A stretch of DNA of 64,000 bases from Hymenolepis diminuta (lineage: Eukaryota; Platyhelminthes; Cestoda; Cyclophyllidea; Hymenolepididae). The stretch covers positions 466,709 to 530,708 of the forward strand of contig CAADRB010000066.1 of assembly GCA_900708905.1 (NCBI GenBank), in the 5' to 3' direction. Shown piece by piece: positions 37,046 through 51,200 of this stretch. A program made the translations under genes and the position numbers. Within the stretch, counting starts at the first letter, position 1. Each line of letters starts with the position of its first letter. A model generated the notes under the pieces. That model did not search any database, was not told the origin of the DNA, and was given only the letters and a program-made list of their open reading frames with translations.

Positions 37046-38620
37046 ACCTCGATACGTGTGTCGACATTTAATAAGGTATGTATTACTATTCCATTCAATT
37101 ATCCAATATTGTTATTATTAAGTGTAGACTTTTATTGCATGATTGTGTGCCCATTAATATTTTTTTTCAATACTGCAATATCGAATAATAATTGACATTC
37201 TATATTGCAATTTCTCAGTTATTTAACGATCGGAACATCACTTTTAGTGCTGATTCAAGACAGAAAAAAGTTACTAAAGACCACGATCTAATTAAAATAA
37301 AAGCAAATGCAGCTAAAAATTTGCGAATGAAATACTTCATATTAGATTTAAATGATCAGGTGAACTAAAATCTGGAACTCTTTTCCAAATATCATCTATT
37401 CTGCTGACGAGGAACAAAAAGAACTATAATAAAACCTACTATAAAAACTTCATTTAACAAGCCACGTTTTCATTTTGGACTTTTTGTGTTATTTTTATTT
37501 AAGTGTTTTGGATTTTTAAATTCTGATCTATTTTATTGCGTTAATTTAACATCGTGTTCTCTCTAGTCAAATTCTTACCGTCTTGACGACTCTAACAGTT
37601 GTTATTAAATTAAATATTTAAAATTTTAATGACGTTTCGAAGTAATTAATTATTAAAAAAATGCTCTGCTTAATTTAATTCATGGATAGCAAAATTCTTA
37701 AAAATATTCTATTTTTTTAAATTGTTGAAGTAATTTCAGTTGTGTTCATTATTTGCACAATTAATTTAAATACACAAATTCGATTACATCCAAGCAGTCT
37801 TGTCTATGTAAGCAACTATAGACCAATCGATTTTGATGAAGGTAAGATTAATAAAATTACGTTTCTATCGCAATCGAACTGCCTCAATTAATTAGACATA
37901 ATACCAACTTATTCAGAGCGTTTTCCACTTCAGAGCAAAAAGCTTCCATAGCGATGCGAAAACTTTGTCGAGGTGCGCTTTTGTTTCACATGAAGTGTGT
38001 CCGTGCTTATATTAATTTTTTATGTATTGTTACATTTGTGTCATTCTTATGCTGCTAGTTTCATCTATTTCTTATTTAAAAGATTAAAAGAGTCTTCTCT
38101 CATTTGGTTTTCGAATTTAGTTTACAATATCTGCCTAATTATAAGCTTACTGTATTACTCTCCTGAATTCAAACTTAAAGACTCGTCTACTGGATTACTG
38201 AGTAAATTCTTCTCTTCGACAACCAGTGCTTATGAATTGGTTTATTTATTTAATAGGATAGCCAGTCTTAGGACTTCAATTCACTTTGTTCATTGGCCGA
38301 GAAAGCAGGATGAAATCAGCTTACAGTGTCTTAAGATTTTTATATTCTCACAGCTAAACAAAACAGTTAGACGAAACTATTAAAGGCATTTAAACAGAGC
38401 AGAACCCACTAGAGATGCTTTAAGGTGAGCTCTAATCAACAACTCATTATTTGTTTGATCTTCTCACTTTGGTGTTATCCAATTTCAGCTTCTTTCTGAC
38501 GATGAAAAGTAAAGAATTTTTATCATAACGTAGGTAAACAATGCAATATTTTTTACACTTTTATAACTTAATTTAGGATTTTTATTTAATTATTGATATT
38601 TTCTTCTGAAATTCGATTAT

Positions 38621-38626
38621 TTTATT
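38621..38626 (-). terminator. Likely polyadenylation signal of the cadherin gene
   Basis: AATAAA on the minus strand, about 132 nt beyond the TAA stop at 38758. A second AATAAA lies at 38581-38586. Confidence 0.55.
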
Positions 38627-38757
38627 AAAAACTTGACAAAATGTTCAAATTATCACACTTTTAAGCCGAAAGTGAATTTCAAAATGAGAGGCGTTTCATT
38701 TGATTAGGAATTCTCTTTTCAAGTTTACACAGGGCACTGGATAAACATGAATACATA

Positions 38758-39215
38758 TTATACAAACGATGAAGGGAAATGGCAGAAAGTGCCAGTTTGC
38801 TGCTGTTGTTGAAGCTCTTGATGCTCAACTTCCAAGCTTTCTGAATCATGAGGATCTTCATCAGAAGGCAAAACAAGCAAGCATTCCTCATCTCCACCAG
38901 ATGCAAATTCAACAGACTTTTTGGGGAGACGAGGAAAAGCGTCCATTCCGTCTTCAGCTTCATTATTAATTACGAGGGTGGTGTCTCGATCGATTGTCTT
39001 GCAACGTCGTAGTTGGGAGGCGGGTTGATGGGTTTCACCTGGAGTGTTGGGTTTTCGTCGACCGATTTCGTTTTTCGGTGTACTGAATTTGAGAGCTTTT
39101 GAGGTGGGGAGGCTGTTGCAAACGGTGCCGTAAAGGGCCGAATTTAAAGGAATGGGACGAGTTTGTGGAATTTCTTGTTCAGGAGTTGGGGTTGACCTGA
39201 TCAACGACTGATATA
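38758..39215 (-). CDS. cadherin terminal exon (tail end, PDZ ligand)
   Basis: 458 bp from acceptor TTTCCAG to TAA. The phase matches the preceding donor. Encodes a Pro/Ser/Thr-rich tail (TPTPEQEIPQTRPIPL), an acidic region (VLPSDEDPHDSESLEVE), five Gln in a row and the end CHFPSSFV. The last three residues Ser-Phe-Val fit a class I PDZ-binding C-terminus. Phase agreement alone would occur one time in three, so an RNA read across 42783/39215 would settle the join. Confidence 0.75.
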
Positions 39216-42200
39216 CTGGAAAGAAAACACACAAGTTTAAAAATTGATTTATCTAAAGTTATGGAAACAGAATAATTAAAACACGCTTCTGAGTTAAAGT
39301 GCTTTTTCAAATTGCTACTTGTTCACCAAAGATACAAAAATGCATAAAACGTGACTGGAGCAAATTTTTCAACCTTGGTTTTCACCAAGCCGGGTTGAAA
39401 TCAATTTGAGTGGACCTATCAATTTCCCAAAGTATCTCCCTTAAAATCTTCAGATTTTAAAAGCTAAATATGTCCTCTTTACATTTTTCATATTCTTTAT
39501 GGAATTATTCAGTTACAAAGCAAATGCCAACACTGAGTAAAATAGTGACTTGCGCAGCATTCAGAATAAAGCAAATTAAGTAACAGAGAGTTATTTTAAG
39601 GAACCAAAATATCTAAACTTAATAAGCTCTTTTCAATTTTCAAATTCTCAATCAAAATTTCTGCTATTTACAGTAATTTATGTTGATTTAAACTATTTTC
39701 TCAAAATATGAAAATACGTATATTGCTTTTCCACTTGACATCTCCGTGTTCTGAGCAGTATACACAGAATATCTATACGAAAATTATTGTGAAATATGGT
39801 GTCTTTTGTTTCTTTTTTGCCCTGTGACATTCAGTAAATTGGTAACTGTGAACCGATGTTAAATTTATTGTGCAGGTGAATATCCTCCTATGCTGTCTAA
39901 AAGCATGAAATATGATTCCTGTTCGGTTAAAGTTTGATCTAGATTAAGTTAATGGACATGTCTTGGAATCGAATATCGTCATAACAGAGCGATTCGGCTC
40001 CATAATCTACGAAGTAGGCAAAAAGTTTTTAAGTTTTCTGATAGATGAAGAATTTTTTTCATTATATTGCAGTTTTAATTTTTGAATTCTTCATTAAAAC
40101 TCTTTGCAATCACTAATTTAAAAAAGATTCTTCCACAAATAATTGTAATGATTCAGAATTTCTTTTTAAACCTGATTCATTGCAATAAGTTGGCGTTCGA
40201 ATTGATCGTAGAGGTAAATTTTATCTAGTAATAAGAATGTTTAACTGTATTATGATAGTGAGTCAGTATTACTGTTTGATAGTCCTAAGCCTATTTCTCA
40301 TTTTGAAGGTAAAGATTTTTTGATAAAAAACCCCAAGTAGATAATTATTTTGATTTCACGAGTAATGCGGCCTATTGATGAATGCTGATATATTAATCCT
40401 TTCTGTTACCGATTCCTTAAACAATGAATCCATTTTGTCAGCTTACGACCTGGCGCATACTGAAATTACCTTTGTTCTGTTTAGTGACCCATCCCTTTTC
40501 TTAATTTTCTTATCACGTTTTTGAAATTATCTACCTTCTCTAAATTTAGTTTCGGTCTTCTATTCAAATTATACCTTCTACTTGGCTACCAACGAGGCAA
40601 ATACATTTGTTATCTCCCTATTCACGTTTCTAAATACAGTCTGCAGTCACAATCCCATATTGTTGTAGAGAAATTCTTGCAACCTTAATATTATATTTCA
40701 ATTTACTAAAACGTATAAAGCTTATCCTAAATTGTGACATTGCATTAAGTAATGAGCGACTGGAAAAAGACGTTTTAACAAGCTCACTTCAATTCATAAT
40801 TTCAGCCAGGTCTTAAAGACTTTATGCTAATTTAATTCTAAATACAGGTACTTGCAGACATTGACGTATGCGTATTGAAAACAAAAATTATGTATGAAAA
40901 TTATCTGGAATGCATTTTAACTAGAAAGTGAGTAGCAGCGTTTTTACCTACCATGTGCTCTCGTATCTCAAACCCAGTCTGCTGAGACATACAGAGTGTG
41001 CATTACCAATGCCAAATAAATCAAACTTCCGTCTCTTCAATGGCATTCCCTTTTCAACAGACTTGCAAACTTTTGGATTGGCAGATAATGCTTATCCTAT
41101 TCCAATTTTCAGCAGTATTTTCCGCATAAGTCACTGGTGAATAGTAATGCATCAGATTAGAGGTGTAGGGATGTTCTATGGAAACAAATCTGGTTAATTT
41201 TGATGAGTATCCTTCCAACTCATCCTGTAAACTACTAAAAGGTTGCCCTATGCGTAGTTGGGCTCGGATCCGATCCAGAATATAGGAAACTGAATTTTCA
41301 GGATGCATATAAGATATATACGACCAAATATATACTACCGAAATGAAAACGAAAGTGCGGAACATTAAATATACTGAAATGAGACAATGTGATCAACATG
41401 GAAAGAGGACGAACAGGCAATTTTCTAATTTTATATTTCTTTTACAGTTAAATCTCTGAGTTATTAAAATTAGTCACTCTGCATTCGACCGGGAACAGAT
41501 TGTATGTCATTCAGAAAAAAAACACGAAAGACTCTCTGAAAGACGGAAAAAAACAAGCGATATAATGTACGTAGTTCAGAAGTTATGGACAGGTTTTATT
41601 CTGATAAAACAATAAAAATATTAACTTAATTATTTGCTTTAGTAAATATTTTAAGATATATTTATATGTCTGATAAATGCTTTTTAACTAAGCTAAATAA
41701 ATCCAGGATTTTTCTTCATTTTTTGGTGGAAAATTGCGCTAACATATCGGAAAAAGGGCAAAATATATGATTTTAGCAATAAATCTCTTACTAAATTAAT
41801 ATTTGGGGTTAGAATAAGATTTTAATTTTATAATGTCACGGGCAAAATTTATATTATTAGTATGCGAAATGATTTTATACCACACGAATTCTCAGAATTG
41901 AGTGTCTGACATAAATGCATATCTTTCCAAATCACTTACAATCATGGGAGATGAGAATGCAAGTAAAAGAATAAGTCATAGAGATTTCTGTTACTTGGAT
42001 ACTATAAATGGTATATCACTTCGGAGCAATCTGTTTTTTTTGTTTCCTTCATTATTATGCAATATCTTTTAGCAATAGTATTTAAGAGATCGAAGGTAGT
42101 TAAACGAAGCACAATTCTTACTATAATCCTATGAAGCATAGTACTGACCAGATATATCTTCATTGTAAATGCATTCTAAATGTGACAAATTCATCATATT

Positions 42201-45200
42201 TTACGTATTTTTTACCTAAATAATGACAGATATTTTTCAAAGTTTTCACTGCATCGTTATCGATTCACAATAAAACATAAGATTCCATGACACTTCTTTT
42301 ATAAGACATCCGTGAATTATGCTTTATAGGGCAGTAAAAAATTACAAAGATATGTAAAGTTCAATTGACTTAAGCGTGGTTTAACTCTTTTCTAGTCATA
42401 TGTTATATTTTGCTTAGATGAATACAACTGTCTGTCATAATAACCCCGTGCATGCACACTATTAACTAGTCTCTAGGTTGCTTGTCGATTTTTTTCCAGT
42501 TCCCTATCTATCTCACATTAAACTTCACTCGCACTATCTATGAAAAATCTCTCATCATTTACCGATTTGTCACTATTATCAAAGTATATTATATCGAGCC
42601 TCTCCCTTATATCCATACCCATTTTCAGTTTATCTTTACCTTTGTTCCCTCAGATATGGACATCAAACCAGTCTCAGTGTCCTACTCGTTTTAAAATGAA
42701 AAAAATTCGTAAAATAGTTTGTGATTCCCAAATCGATGTCTCCACAAAAGCATCAGAGCTTAAAAACTTGTACTCATTTTACCTGATCCAACAGGAAAGT
42801 CAACAATGTACTTTGTGGGGCCGCCAGAAAAACTGGTTGAAGGTATCGATAAGTAGGTATCTCCCCTATTATCACAAGTAATCACAGGTGCCGGACCAGA
42901 TATGGTTGGATTATGGTAGATCACTTTCCGAGTTGGAGATGTGGCGTAAAGACAATTATTTGCTTGCTGTGGGTCTTCACGGAACACTGATGGTGGAAGT
43001 GTGTCGTCAGAAAAGTCGGAACCACTGCTTTTTACAGGTTGCAGGTGAATCTAGAATCAGAATAGTATTGGTTAAATACTACTTTATGTATCCAAAATAA
43101 GTAATAAGTGTGGATGACTTACATTTTTGCCATCGAGAGTACCCTTTGATCCGGTGGAAGCTTTCAACCAATATACCGGAGAGGAACGTTTCGCTAGAAT
43201 TTCATTCGTCGAATTTTCATCCATCTTCCGTCCATCACTCCAGGTACTCGGGGAGCCAATGTTTACAGCCCTGGGTACACTCTCGGCAAACATGTTCTTC
43301 AAGTGTCCCTGACCTCTTGGATCCAATCCATGATTTCCACGTCTGTTAGCTGCAAGTACACTGCGTCTCCTCATCCAGGCGAGAATAATGAAGAGAATAA
43401 GGACAAGCATTGTGGCAATTGCTGAGAGACAGATAATCAAGATGAGAGTGTGCTCCCCACCGAAGAAGCTTTCGCTTATTCCCAAATCATCCCATTCTAG
43501 ATGTGGTTCAGCTGGACGTCCACGAGGATCAGTATAATGAAGATGTTGATCTCGTTGACTTCGATCAGGCTTGAAGTTCTCTTTAGGTCCCTTTAAAGGA
43601 GCATGATCAACTGCCATTTTGCCTGGAGAAAGAACTGGTGAGCTTGGAGGTGGTCGAGCAGCATCAAGGATCACAGTTACGTAAGTGAAACCCGACAAGG
43701 ATGGTGATCCATCATCTCGAACCTTTAGAAAGAGAAAAGCAAATATTATTTATATCATTTAAGGGAAATATTCAAGGTCTCCTTGTGTTAACGGATGACG
43801 AGTTCTCTGCTATGTTTTTCTTATAGATAATTACTTTGCTTTCGAAATTAATAAAACACCGCTTCGCTTTGGTGAAAAAGAGCATTAAGACGTTAATTTC
43901 CACTTCAGTATCGGAACGCCCATCTGACTGGTGAAACATTAATTGAGATACAAAATTGCAATCCTCATCTCAGTCTTTCAAACCCCGCCTACTCGATGGA
44001 ACAGAAATTAAAATACATTTCCATAGAAAAGGAAGTGTGATTTAGGTATAAATGTAATAGATATTTTGTGATTTGACTAAGATGATGCTTTAACTTGGAA
44101 TTATTTGACCTTTTGGAAGGATGTTACCCAAGTATACTGCTTATACCTTTAACCAGTGTAAAACAGGTGTTACGTGGTGCAAAGAAATCAATAAATTGCT
44201 TACGGGCTGAGAGACGAGTCATACACAACTGAGTTGAATCAGTGAACGAAGTGAAATAACAGTTGAACTTTGGCATAGAATAGAGTCGTCTTAATTTTTT
44301 CCGAACATGACATTTTTCTTAGCCATATAAACCCAGTGTTTATTTGAATTGATTTCGAGTTAACTTAATATTCATTGAAATTTCTCCCATTATCTTTTAA
44401 TTAATTAATGTTTTAGAATATAAACCATCAATTTATTTGCCATACTCTATGAACTTATGTCCTGAAAATGGCTTTCTTGTAATCATTTTATAAATTAAGA
44501 TGTTATAAAAAATAAACAGTCTCTACTGTAGTTTAATGTATAATGCAATAGGAAAAAATATTTATTTTAACTTGAAGATTTAATTACTGACGGAATGTGA
44601 CAGAAATAAACCAAAATAGCCTTTGTGGTCATATGTTTAGTTGATGTTGTAGGACTTAGAACATATCCACGATTTTCGGAATCAAATTGAAATTTTATTG
44701 GTGACATGATGAAACAGACGCAGGGCTGTAAAAGTTAGAACACACGATAGTTCCGTATAAACCAAACGCATATTAGAAGAATATTTGATAACTGGTTCTT
44801 GGGATGTTGTGTATGTTCTATATAATTTGGGCATTGTGAGAGCAATTTGATGCACCATGCTAGCTCATAAGATTATGGGTCACAATGTATATTTTTTCGT
44901 GCTGGCCATCCTTATCCTATAAGTGGTCTCTTTGCACGCAGATAACTCTCATCATTTATAATAATATCACCCAGGTTTAATTGCATCTTATTGACTTGAC
45001 GAATAGTCTAGACAGAATGAATGGATAAAACTTGTTGTGATATAAACTTCCAAAAATTATTTACTCCGAATCTCATCAGTGTAAATATGTGATGCTGTTG
45101 AGTAAATCAATTGCTCTAGAACATCACTCTATCATGGAAACTTAGACATAAGTCAGATAACACAGAAAAAATACATTCCTACGACAGTTAAAAATAAAAT

Positions 45201-48200
45201 TTTTCAAGTAAATTCAAGCGTAATTTAAGTTTTAGAAGGTAATTCATTAATGGTAGAATGTACGGAATGTACTCTGTCAGGATAGTATCGCAGAAATATA
45301 TGTGTCAATCTGTCATTCTAATGAATGAAAATCGCACTCAGTTTAATCCATATAAATCAGTAAGTTTCATGACTTGTGGATAAATAGAATAAGAGGAATT
45401 CCCCATCTTTCTATGTTTATCCTTGTTAAATTGCTTCCTTTAATTTTTACGAACAAATTTATGCTAATCAACTCCGGTGAGTTTCTTCAAAGGGTATAAA
45501 ATATCAGATCTGAATTTAGGTTATGTAAAAGGATTCTATTATAATAAAATATTTTTTATACTCACTATCAGTAAGCAGTTACTAGACAATCTTGCCAGAA
45601 CAGAAAGAAATTTCCTTAAAATCCCACCTCTTTAAAACATCAACGTTTTCTTTGCTTCGTCATTACGTCCGAGAGAGTTTTCAGTCTTTTTGATCAGTAA
45701 AATCGTTATGACAGTCTCAAATCATTTTCAGCCCGAAGATAAAGCAATACTTATGTGTGAATCGAAGCATTTATGTTTGCCTTCTCTAAGTTTATGTTTT
45801 CTTTCTATTTCTTGGGGGTAGAGTCGGAGCATAGGGTTGCCAGTGATAGCTATCCCACGACTAGTAGCTGCATCGGTGGCTGTTAATCAAATATACGTTT
45901 GCATGGAGTGAAAGATTTTACGAGTTGCGTGTGAAGAGCGCCAGAAAGAGTCATGGCGCTGGATTCCACTGAACGAAAAATTTATTGCGGAGAGACTCAT
46001 AACGTGGAATTAATCGCGCGTAAATCGAGTTTGCCAGTGTCGTGCTTGAAAAGCAAGTTAATATTTTTAGAATGACTCAACGACAAAAGAATACAAGGGA
46101 CTATCTGTTATACAAACAAATGATCGTGATATTTTAAAGTAAAACTTAATATCCCATCTGTTACGGCGATTTCGAACAGGACAAATAACTGATCTCGCAT
46201 GGATTTGATAGATCATAGACGGGTTGGAAGAATTGAAGCTACTTAAGAAAAATGTCATAATCATCTAGACTACCCAAACAAAGGCACTGAGCGAAACGAA
46301 TATGAAAAAAGATGGCGCCATCTCGAATCAGTTTCCGATGTTAACATTAAATTGAAACCAGAATTGAGAATGGGGGATGTGTTAGCGTGATGTGTGGGGC
46401 ACATACATTTTCAGGTAAATTCGACAACGAAACAAATCGGAGTGAATATTCATAACTCAGTTACTTTTCCTTGGAATGGGCAAACAAACGAAGTTACTAA
46501 GTGGCAGAGAAGTGGAGAAAATGAATGACAAAAAGGAAAGAGTGGAGAGATGGTTTATCCTTCGCTGAGAAGAGAAAGAAAAAAATGGATGAGGAGGAAA
46601 GTGTGGTGGACAGTTGATGACAGAAATTTGCGCTAATGGAAGAAATACCTTGTGGTGTTTGATATGATCTGCTTTACGAGGAAAATGATTTAGCAGTAAT
46701 TAATATTAAAATTACAGTTTTGGGAAGAATCTCCATACTAGTTAAATTTGGCTATTTTAAATTTCACTTCAGTCGCTGCAACTAAATTGAACTTAACGCA
46801 AACCGAAACGCATGCAAGAGAAAACTGCCATTAATGGGTTATTTGATTATATCGTTGCATTACCAATAACTAAAACCATTCATGAATATTGCATTCTTTT
46901 GATACCAAGAAGAGATATATAAAACATACATTTCAAGGCACTTTTTGCCTAATCTCGTGATAACTATCAAATCCTTAGCCGTTTATCCAATGCCTTCTTG
47001 AACATTCGGCACTTCAAAATGAATGGTACACTTTTAAATTGCTTCAAACCAACAAAAACTAAATCAAGATGCGAAGGACTCCTGCGCACATTTAAGCAAA
47101 GGATGCTGAAAAATGTTCCTATTAACTGATGACGTATTATATGAGGATTTATTGGTAGTTGAAAACAGCTTAATCTTTGGTTGTAGAGTCCCAAGGAAAA
47201 TTGACAAATTCCCCAATTCAAAATATAAAAATATCCATTTCTGCAAGATTTATCTCAGTAGAATCATCACCATCTATTTAACTCGACCTTAATAAAAAGC
47301 ATAGTAGCAATTCTCAAATTCATCTAGGGGAACCTTTTTCCATTAACTCTCTTGCTCAGAGAACGCACCCTGAAGTACTCCTGTTAAAGAAAATTTCACC
47401 CTTCTACTTCCCTTAGGATTAACATTAATCATAATTGATCGTCATGCTTGTCACTGAATATGTATCTCAGGTCGCTGGTGCATTCGAAACTTGACACTTT
47501 ACATTCAAGTGCCATGAAACGTAAAACCGCAGCTAGCGTTGCTTTGATACTCACGAAAGAAACAAAAGCATCATGCACAGTCGCAATTTGTTTAAATCTG
47601 ACCTCCGTCGAACACAACACTGACCTCTAATTTGAGATTATAGCGACCAGCAACTTTCAGCGGGTCAAGACCAGGTTTGAGGCTTAGGTCACCAGTTTGT
47701 ATATCCAGTTGAAAGATACCTTTCTCATTTCCTTCTGCGATTAGGAAAATCTTCTCTGCGTTGACACCAGCGTCATTGTCTACTGCAGTCAGTTTGAGCA
47801 GAGGACTTCCCTGAAATAATGCAAAAATAATGTTAAAAATTTACATTACGTCGTATATTATTTACGTCGTATATATTTCCGTCGTAAATATCCGAAAATA
47901 TGTAAAAATAAGATTGATCGAAATTCCTAAGGAGTATGTAAGACGCAAATACTGACTTATAACCCTGCACGTCTTAATTTTTGGTTAAGGGATGCAAAAT
48001 CAGTTAACCATTCCAGTGTATTTGTAAATCACCCTTTATATCATAACCCCTGTACCTCATGCTCAGAATGGATGCATTTTTCTCGTATTTCTAATTCCCG
48101 ATTCCTTCCCCTAACTCTTCCTTTTTCCCCTTCTTACTTCCTTATACTTCTTAGACTGTCTAATGGACCCAGGGTCCAATTCGACTCTATAATTCTGTTT

Positions 48201-51200
48201 TTGAGGAAGACTGTTGTTAAACTTTAAGAATATCACTATTTTTGTTAGGAGATAGTTATAACTCTTCCTCCCTTAGACTCTTAGGCATTGTGCTAAATTG
48301 GATGTTTCAGATAGCCTTTTTCTAAAAAATGTAATAGCTTAAAGGTGAGCCAGAGTATAATTCTGTTTATGTTTGTTCTAAAAACGGTAAAAGGCCTTTA
48401 TCAATTCAGGATTCTAAAACTCCTAAGCACTATACGTGACCAAACTTATAGAAAATTAAGTTTTAATTTCCCCTCATTTTAATTATCGATAACCTCATAA
48501 AGTGGGAGAGAGGAAATGTTTCTACCCACCGCTTTCTTCCTCTAATTTAACAGAGAGGTAGGGAGATTTGAGAAGCGAGATCGAAAGAGTGAGCGTATTA
48601 TTTTAATTAATATTAATTTTCGACCCAAGGTCTTTAATTTTTCAAACTTACGCGGCGGTCAAGTTAAGTGATTTAGAATTTATTCAGACATTATTGTCTA
48701 TCGCCGTTATTAAGCCTAAAACTTTTCAAATCTGTTATGAGTAATTCAGATTTTGTCTGATTCATTAAGTACTCTAATGACAGACAAAGAATAGGGGTTG
48801 AAGAAGAAATTAAGAATAAATTCAGGGTATTAAATGAATATTTCTTTATCTGATCTTAGCTTTTAGGGTGTATACTTTATGTTCTAATGTTCCAGAATTC
48901 AAATTTCAGGATTTATTTCTTAGATTTCCAGGTGAATTCATACCCGTGATGTTCAGAGCTTATTGACCAGTTCATTAGTTTGGATGGTTGGTCAAACCAT
49001 TTTAAGAAAATTTTTTTCTGATGGATAAGATACTAAGGGGGTGGCACGAAAGACTGATCCCCTTTTCCAAATTAAGGATTTATGAAATTTAAAAGTAGAT
49101 ACTTACGGGAGAGTTCCACGAAGAGAAGTGAATAGTATGATTCATTTGAGTTGGATAAACAAATTTTGGTGAATTATCGTTGACATCCAGCACTTGAATA
49201 TTCACTCGACAATATGCCGTCTGTCGTGGTGATCCTTTATCAACGGAGTATATCTAAAATTTATGAGATAACATGATAAAATTGATCAAACTCATATAAT
49301 TACTACATAACAATCCAGTAATTAATTTATATAGGCGCTAAATTCTAAAATTGTGATACTCACGTCTAGCCTAATTTAATTTATTTAAGTGACTGTGACC
49401 ACACACTTTAAATAAAAGCTGTCCAATTGCACAATCTTTAAATGTACCATTTAATTTTATTCATAGTGCATAAAAGTTACTTGAGAGAGAGTTATGAAGG
49501 TTTCAGTGTAGAATCAGGTGGTAACTATTTCTAAATTGCGTAAGTTATAAAAAATTCCGCATCGGTTAAATAGAATTTATTGTAGGAGACTTCTTACGCT
49601 CTTTGAAATAGAGGATCAAATTCTTTCCTCTTTCCAAACTGATCAATTGAAATACATTGTAGCATAGAAATCTCCTAGATGTAGTGCTTTACCCTCAAGG
49701 AACTTGACTTATTTAACAGGAAATGCTTAAATATATGAAAATTTCCTCATAGTATTGACGAATAAAGGTCGACCCGCTGCCAGAACAAGGACAGTTTTGT
49801 CTAGGCCAAGCGTCAAGATATCATGATCAGCGTGTGCCCAAATATGTTTGGCGACGAAAGTGACTTGTTCCTTCCGAGTGAGAGTATAAATTCTGAGGTT
49901 TCGAACCCTGATTTCCAAGTTTTCTATCGTTAATGCAATTTTGAACTTTTAATAATTTTGGCTAGAACTTAATTCGGGAAGTCTAAATGTGCTGGCAAAT
50001 TAAAAAATGTTAAATCTCTAATGCTTATTTCTAGGACATGATAGTGAGGCACCATTTAAGTTTCGGACAAAGCGCAGTTGACAATTTATCTCAAAATTCT
50101 TTCTGTCGTTCTTTCAGTTCCTTCCTTAATAGTTTATTATCTTTCGATACAAAAATTGCAAAGTGCATACACGCACGTAATGGCATAATATACATATCTG
50201 TACGCATTTTGTCTTATACTTGCAGATTTACGTCTGCATTTTCTTATTCTTCCCATATATTCCCAAGTATATTCTGCTAAAAGCAATACTGTTGTTCTAT
50301 GTCATTCATATTCCCCTCTCCGCATATCCTCTTCTAACTTATACCCATAGCTGTAGATACAGTAGCTGTAGGAACAGGAAAATTCAGACATTTTTTAAAT
50401 TTGTAGAGTATTATGTAAGGTTCACAGTCTGATGGGATATTACAATTCATTTATTATTTAACTTATCCTGAACATTCTTACTAGCCCTTTTCACCATTTT
50501 CTGGTCACCATAAGATATAAATAAATCGATGTTGCATGACCAACGATGGAACTAAATGAGCCGGTCAAGAATTTCTGAATACACATGATCTAATCTTTGA
50601 ATCCAGATATCAGTTTAGGAGAAATAAAAATTTTAATACTGCTCCTTATGCACCTTAAAAGAACATGGGTAGGTCAAAGTTTCCATAGATCAAACAAGAA
50701 TTCTTGATCACCTCACCACATTATCTGCTCCTGTTAAACCCACCCCTCCCCGTTTCTTATCTTATCGGACACTTTAATAAATGCCATCACTCAAATGTTT
50801 TCTCATTATTAAAAACTAAAAATTTTTTACATAGTCATGAACGATAATAATAATAAGGCAATTTAATAAAATAAAAGTGAATCATTTAAGAAGAATAGGG
50901 TGAAACATAAAATGCGTATTAGGAAATGCGAAAATTCAAAAAGCAACTTAGGAGGAGGGTTAACGGTAATCTATTAGTTAAACTGTATTCTGAGGATTTA
51001 CCCACTTTCAAAGATTTTTGTACCAAGAAGTTTAAAAGTGTCAGCATTACGCATTGGATATTAGTTTGAATTCTTCCTTAGCTTAATGTAAGGTATTATT
51101 TAGTGAATTTAGTGTAATTAGCGTCTTAAATTCCTACCCTTATTATCCCTTACATAAATTTTGGCCGTTATTTTGATGAATTTAAACATATATTAGAATT

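Larger units (their letters stand above)
34441..38620. other. Intergenic region between pbx and the cadherin gene
   Basis: No confirmed gene. It holds repeat copy B (35657-36114), a second repeat (36150-36400), a possible tRNA-like fragment (36440-36560) and a GC-raised stretch at 35155-35455. A plus-strand ORF at 37997-38383 (128 codons) is hydrophobic and low in GC, with no recognisable domain. Confidence 0.5.
47811..49106 (-). other. Cadherin intron
   Basis: 1.3 kb. It holds a short tandem array at 47841-47894 built on TACGTCGTATAT, a pyrimidine-rich stretch at about 48085-48160 and the weak repeat 48870-49000. Confidence 0.5.

Noticed and set aside
37997..38383. 128-codon hydrophobic plus-strand ORF
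   Set aside because: Low GC and Phe/Leu/Ile/Ser bias expected of AT-rich random sequence; no motif recognised.
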